DNA of 34,550 nucleotides from Candidatus Aminicenantota bacterium. Its GTDB lineage: Bacteria > Acidobacteriota > Aminicenantia > Aminicenantales > Aminicenantaceae. The notes beneath the pieces were generated by a model. The model did no database searches. It saw only the letters and a program-made list of their open reading frames with translations, and had not been told where the DNA came from. Below, piece after piece: positions 32,475 to 34,550 of the stretch (the stretch's first letter is position 1; each line of letters starts with the position of its first letter). The stretch spans positions 1 through 34,550 of the forward strand of contig JAGGYH010000143.1 in assembly GCA_021162615.1 (NCBI GenBank), in the 5' to 3' direction. The translations under genes were made by a program, and so were the position numbers.

Positions 32475-34310
32475 TTATATTGAAAGATAAGGTTTGACCT
32501 TTGTCCAGATGTTTTTTATCGCCTCTGTCATAGGGGATTCAGTGTATTCTACTACGGAAAGTCCCTGCATTTGAGCATCAGTGATAGACCTGTCATAAGG
32601 AATTTTTCCCATGTATTCCGCATTGTAATCCCGGATCAATGTCTTTATCTTCTCTGTCATTTCCAGGTTGATGTCATATTTATTCACCACCACGCCTGAA
32701 GGGATTCCGAAATGGGCGGTTACATCTAAGATGCGGCTGAGGTCATGGACACCGGAGACAGTGGGTTCTGTGACAATGAGGGCATAGTCTGACCCGGTTA
32801 AGGAAGAGATCACGGGACAGCCTGTGCCCGGAGAACCGTCTATGACGGCCTCGGATAAGGAGCTTTCCTGCCCAAGTTGGTTTAGTTTGTTTCTGACTAA
32901 TGTGACCAGTCTTCCTGAATTTTCTTCAGCGATCCCAAGCCTGGCATGACTCATAGGGCCGTGCCTGGTCTCTGAAAGGAACCATTCCCCATTGAAAGCA
33001 TCTTCGATTTTCACAGCGTTGTCTTCACAGACAAGATGACACACGCCGCAGCCTTCACAGGCAAGTTGATCAATGAAAAAGGAGGACTTTCCCTCTGAAA
33101 TTTTTTCCTCCACTGCGGAAAACCGGCATTCTTGTTTGCATCTGCCGCACGCTGTACATTTTTCCTGGTCGATCTCAGCAAGGACGCTTCCGCTGAAAGT
33201 CCCTCTTTCCTTTATCTTAGGCTTTAGAATAAGGTGGAGGTCAGCCGCGTCCACATCACAGTCGGCTATGAGGATCCGGCCGGCCAGAGCTGTGAATGAG
33301 GCTACAAGAGAGGTCTTTCCGGTTCCTCCTTTCCCGCTTATGACCACAAGTTCTTTGGGTTTTCTGCCGGAAAAAGTCCGGTCCTGTTTTTCTTTATCTA
33401 TTTTTTGTTCCATATCCGTGATGTCTTTGTCTTTCCTTTTTTTCACCACTCTTTTTTGCCGGCTTTTTTTTATTATTTCATCGGCCATTTCTTCAAAGAG
33501 TTTTTTGTATTTGGGAAGTTTCTCCACAACCAGGTCTCCTCTGGAATAGGTCTCCGCTATGCTCCGGTCGTCAGGTATCTCTCCCACAACCTCTATTTTT
33601 TCCTCTTTCAGATATTTTTGCAGGGCATCGTTCTTGTAATCAGCCCGGTTCACCACTACAACCGGTTCTTTGCCTATTTCTCTCGACATATCCACAGCCA
33701 GTTTTAAGTCATGGATGCCGAAAGGAGTGGGGTCTGTTACGAGAACGCAAAGGTCTGCGTCTTTAATTGTTTCTACGACCGGGCAAGTGGTGCCGGGCGG
33801 AGAATCTAAAATATTGATTCCTTCTCCAGCATGTTCTTTTACTTTTTTGACCAATCTGGGGGACATGCCTCCTTCCGCGGTTTCGAGAAGCGCGTAGTGA
33901 AAGGAGATGGAGCTGCTTTTTCCATGCTTGAGAACACCTATCTTCCTGTTTTCTTCAACAATAGCATCCACAGGACAAACCGCTTGACAGGCCCCGCACA
34001 CATGGCAGAGTTCTTTGAAAAACAGGACTTTGTTTTCAATCACTGTGATGGCGTTATAGTGACAGGCCTCCGCGCATTTGCCGCAGAAAATGCATTTTTC
34101 CTCATCCGCGCCCACAGGAGAAAGAAGTGTCACATCCTCCTGCTCATGGATGAGGGGATTTAGGAAAAGATGACCGTTAGGTTCTTCGACGTCACAATCC
34201 AAATAATGGACCGGCTCTCCTTTCTCAGCCAGGACTGCGGCTATATTAGTGGCAATAAAGGTTTTTCCGGTTCCTCCTTTTCCGCTTGAAACAGCTATTT
34301 GTAAGGACAT
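32475..34310 (-). CDS. Fused double MinD-superfamily ATPase with inserted ferredoxin domains
   Basis: 611 aa made of two complete copies of the MinD-type P-loop ATPase with inserted ferredoxin domain (COG1149-like). Copy 1 has the deviant Walker A SGKGGTGKT (9-17), 4Fe-4S clusters C73/76/79/83 and C102/105/108/112, and LDSPPGTTCPV (168-178). Copy 2 has SGKGGTGKT (325-333), C385/388/391/395, C418/421/424/428 and IDGSPGTGCPV (490-500). A charged Lys/Arg/Asp linker (about 281-318) joins them. In many anaerobes these are two adjacent genes of about 290 codons; here they are one frame. The role is probably Fe-S cluster or electron-transfer chemistry coupled to ATP, but it is undefined. The gene leads the cluster with the two peptidases. 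Confidence 0.88.
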   Translation of the reverse strand: MSLQIAVSSGKGGTGKTFIATNIAAVLAEKGEPVHYLDCDVEEPNGHLFLNPLIHEQEDVTLLSPVGADEEKCIFCGKCAEACHYNAITVIENKVLFFKELCHVCGACQAVCPVDAIVEENRKIGVLKHGKSSSISFHYALLETAEGGMSPRLVKKVKEHAGEGINILDSPPGTTCPVVETIKDADLCVLVTDPTPFGIHDLKLAVDMSREIGKEPVVVVNRADYKNDALQKYLKEEKIEVVGEIPDDRSIAETYSRGDLVVEKLPKYKKLFEEMADEIIKKSRQKRVVKKRKDKDITDMEQKIDKEKQDRTFSGRKPKELVVISGKGGTGKTSLVASFTALAGRILIADCDVDAADLHLILKPKIKERGTFSGSVLAEIDQEKCTACGRCKQECRFSAVEEKISEGKSSFFIDQLACEGCGVCHLVCEDNAVKIEDAFNGEWFLSETRHGPMSHARLGIAEENSGRLVTLVRNKLNQLGQESSLSEAVIDGSPGTGCPVISSLTGSDYALIVTEPTVSGVHDLSRILDVTAHFGIPSGVVVNKYDINLEMTEKIKTLIRDYNAEYMGKIPYDRSITDAQMQGLSVVEYTESPMTEAIKNIWTKVKPYLSI

Positions 34311-34343
34311 TTGATATTTCCTTTGTGTTACTTTATTTGATTT

Positions 34344-34550
34344 AGCCTGACCTATTCATAAAAAAATAGCGATGTTTATATTATTCATTTTGTTTCAGCG
34401 ATATACAAGATTTTATCAAGAACCAATCTCTGCACATTTTTCTTGTTATGATTTTTATTTTCAATCGCCATTTTTTTACCTTTTAGGCGAGCCGATCTTA
34501 CTGCATCTGCTTTGTTACAAGGCATTCGCAGTGAAGGACCACACCTTCAT
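34344..34550. repeat. Dispersed repeat, copy E (right end possibly beyond window)
   Basis: It begins AGCCTGACCTATTCATAAA followed by AAAATAGCGATG, the shared left end. It contains GCGATATACAAGATTTTATC as in copy D, and TTTTTTTACCTTTTAGGCGA followed by GCCGAT as in copy C. The right terminus was not found before the window ends. Confidence 0.65.
34380..34408 (-). promoter_or_regulatory. Promoter carried by repeat copy E
   Basis: On the minus strand TTGTAT (34403-34408) and AATAAT (34380-34385) are 17 bp apart, reading towards the fused MinD-type gene with a leader of about 60 nt. Its -35 region is homologous to the one in copy D. Confidence 0.55.

Overview
The window reads like a chromosome segment of an uncultured, Acidobacteriota-type bacterium. 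Candidatus Aminicenantes would fit, but that is inference. The grounds are two tandem GWxTD-domain proteins, a VWFA-related protein of the kind common in Acidobacteria, a large carboxypeptidase-regulatory/TonB-type outer-membrane receptor and several exported peptidases. There is no rRNA or other marker gene, so the taxonomy is tentative. Gram-negative physiology is clear from the RND/TolC efflux system, lipoproteins and beta-barrel proteins.

Layout. 1-713 (-): methyltransferase running off the left edge. 869-2388 (+): MBL-fold hydrolase overlapping a XerD-like recombinase. 2442-8813 (+): a textbook sigma70 promoter, a perfect palindromic operator, then tetR-tolC-hlyD-RND, an autoregulated efflux operon. 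8907-10052 (+): bacterial homologue of archaeo-eukaryotic release factors (baeRF type). 10527-13562 (+): TonB-type receptor with its own promoter. 13639-16700 (-): two overlapping GWxTD genes. 16780-18444: a decayed zone with two near-identical repeat copies, a radical-SAM remnant, tRNA-Leu(CAG) and an outer-membrane-like fragment. 18467-20596 (-): prolyl oligopeptidase lipoprotein. 20954-22180 (+): VWFA-related protein. 22221-24660: a mobile scar with a truncated short-chain dehydrogenase (SDR) copy, an internally deleted IS110 transposase, an IS91-like zinc-finger shred and an AAA/DUF4143 ATPase. 24702-26482 (+): intact SDR plus NAD-dependent epimerase. 26538-26798 (-): AbiEii-type remnant. 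27134-34310 (-): a probable three-gene operon of a fused double MinD-type ferredoxin ATPase, an M14 carboxypeptidase and an S9D-like peptidase.

The least expected signal is a family of dispersed intergenic repeats, six copies or partial copies at about 10274, 13561, 16782, 17593, 20609 and 34344. They share inverted ends of the form A(A/G)CCTGAACTATTCATAAA. Two carry a 170-bp core that differs at about two positions by eye and forms a long imperfect palindrome. Two others carry a conserved outward sigma70-like promoter pointing at the neighbouring gene. They look like non-autonomous (MITE-like) elements that supply promoters, and no transposase in the window obviously belongs to them.

All identifications rest on reading motifs by eye. 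No database search or alignment was run.
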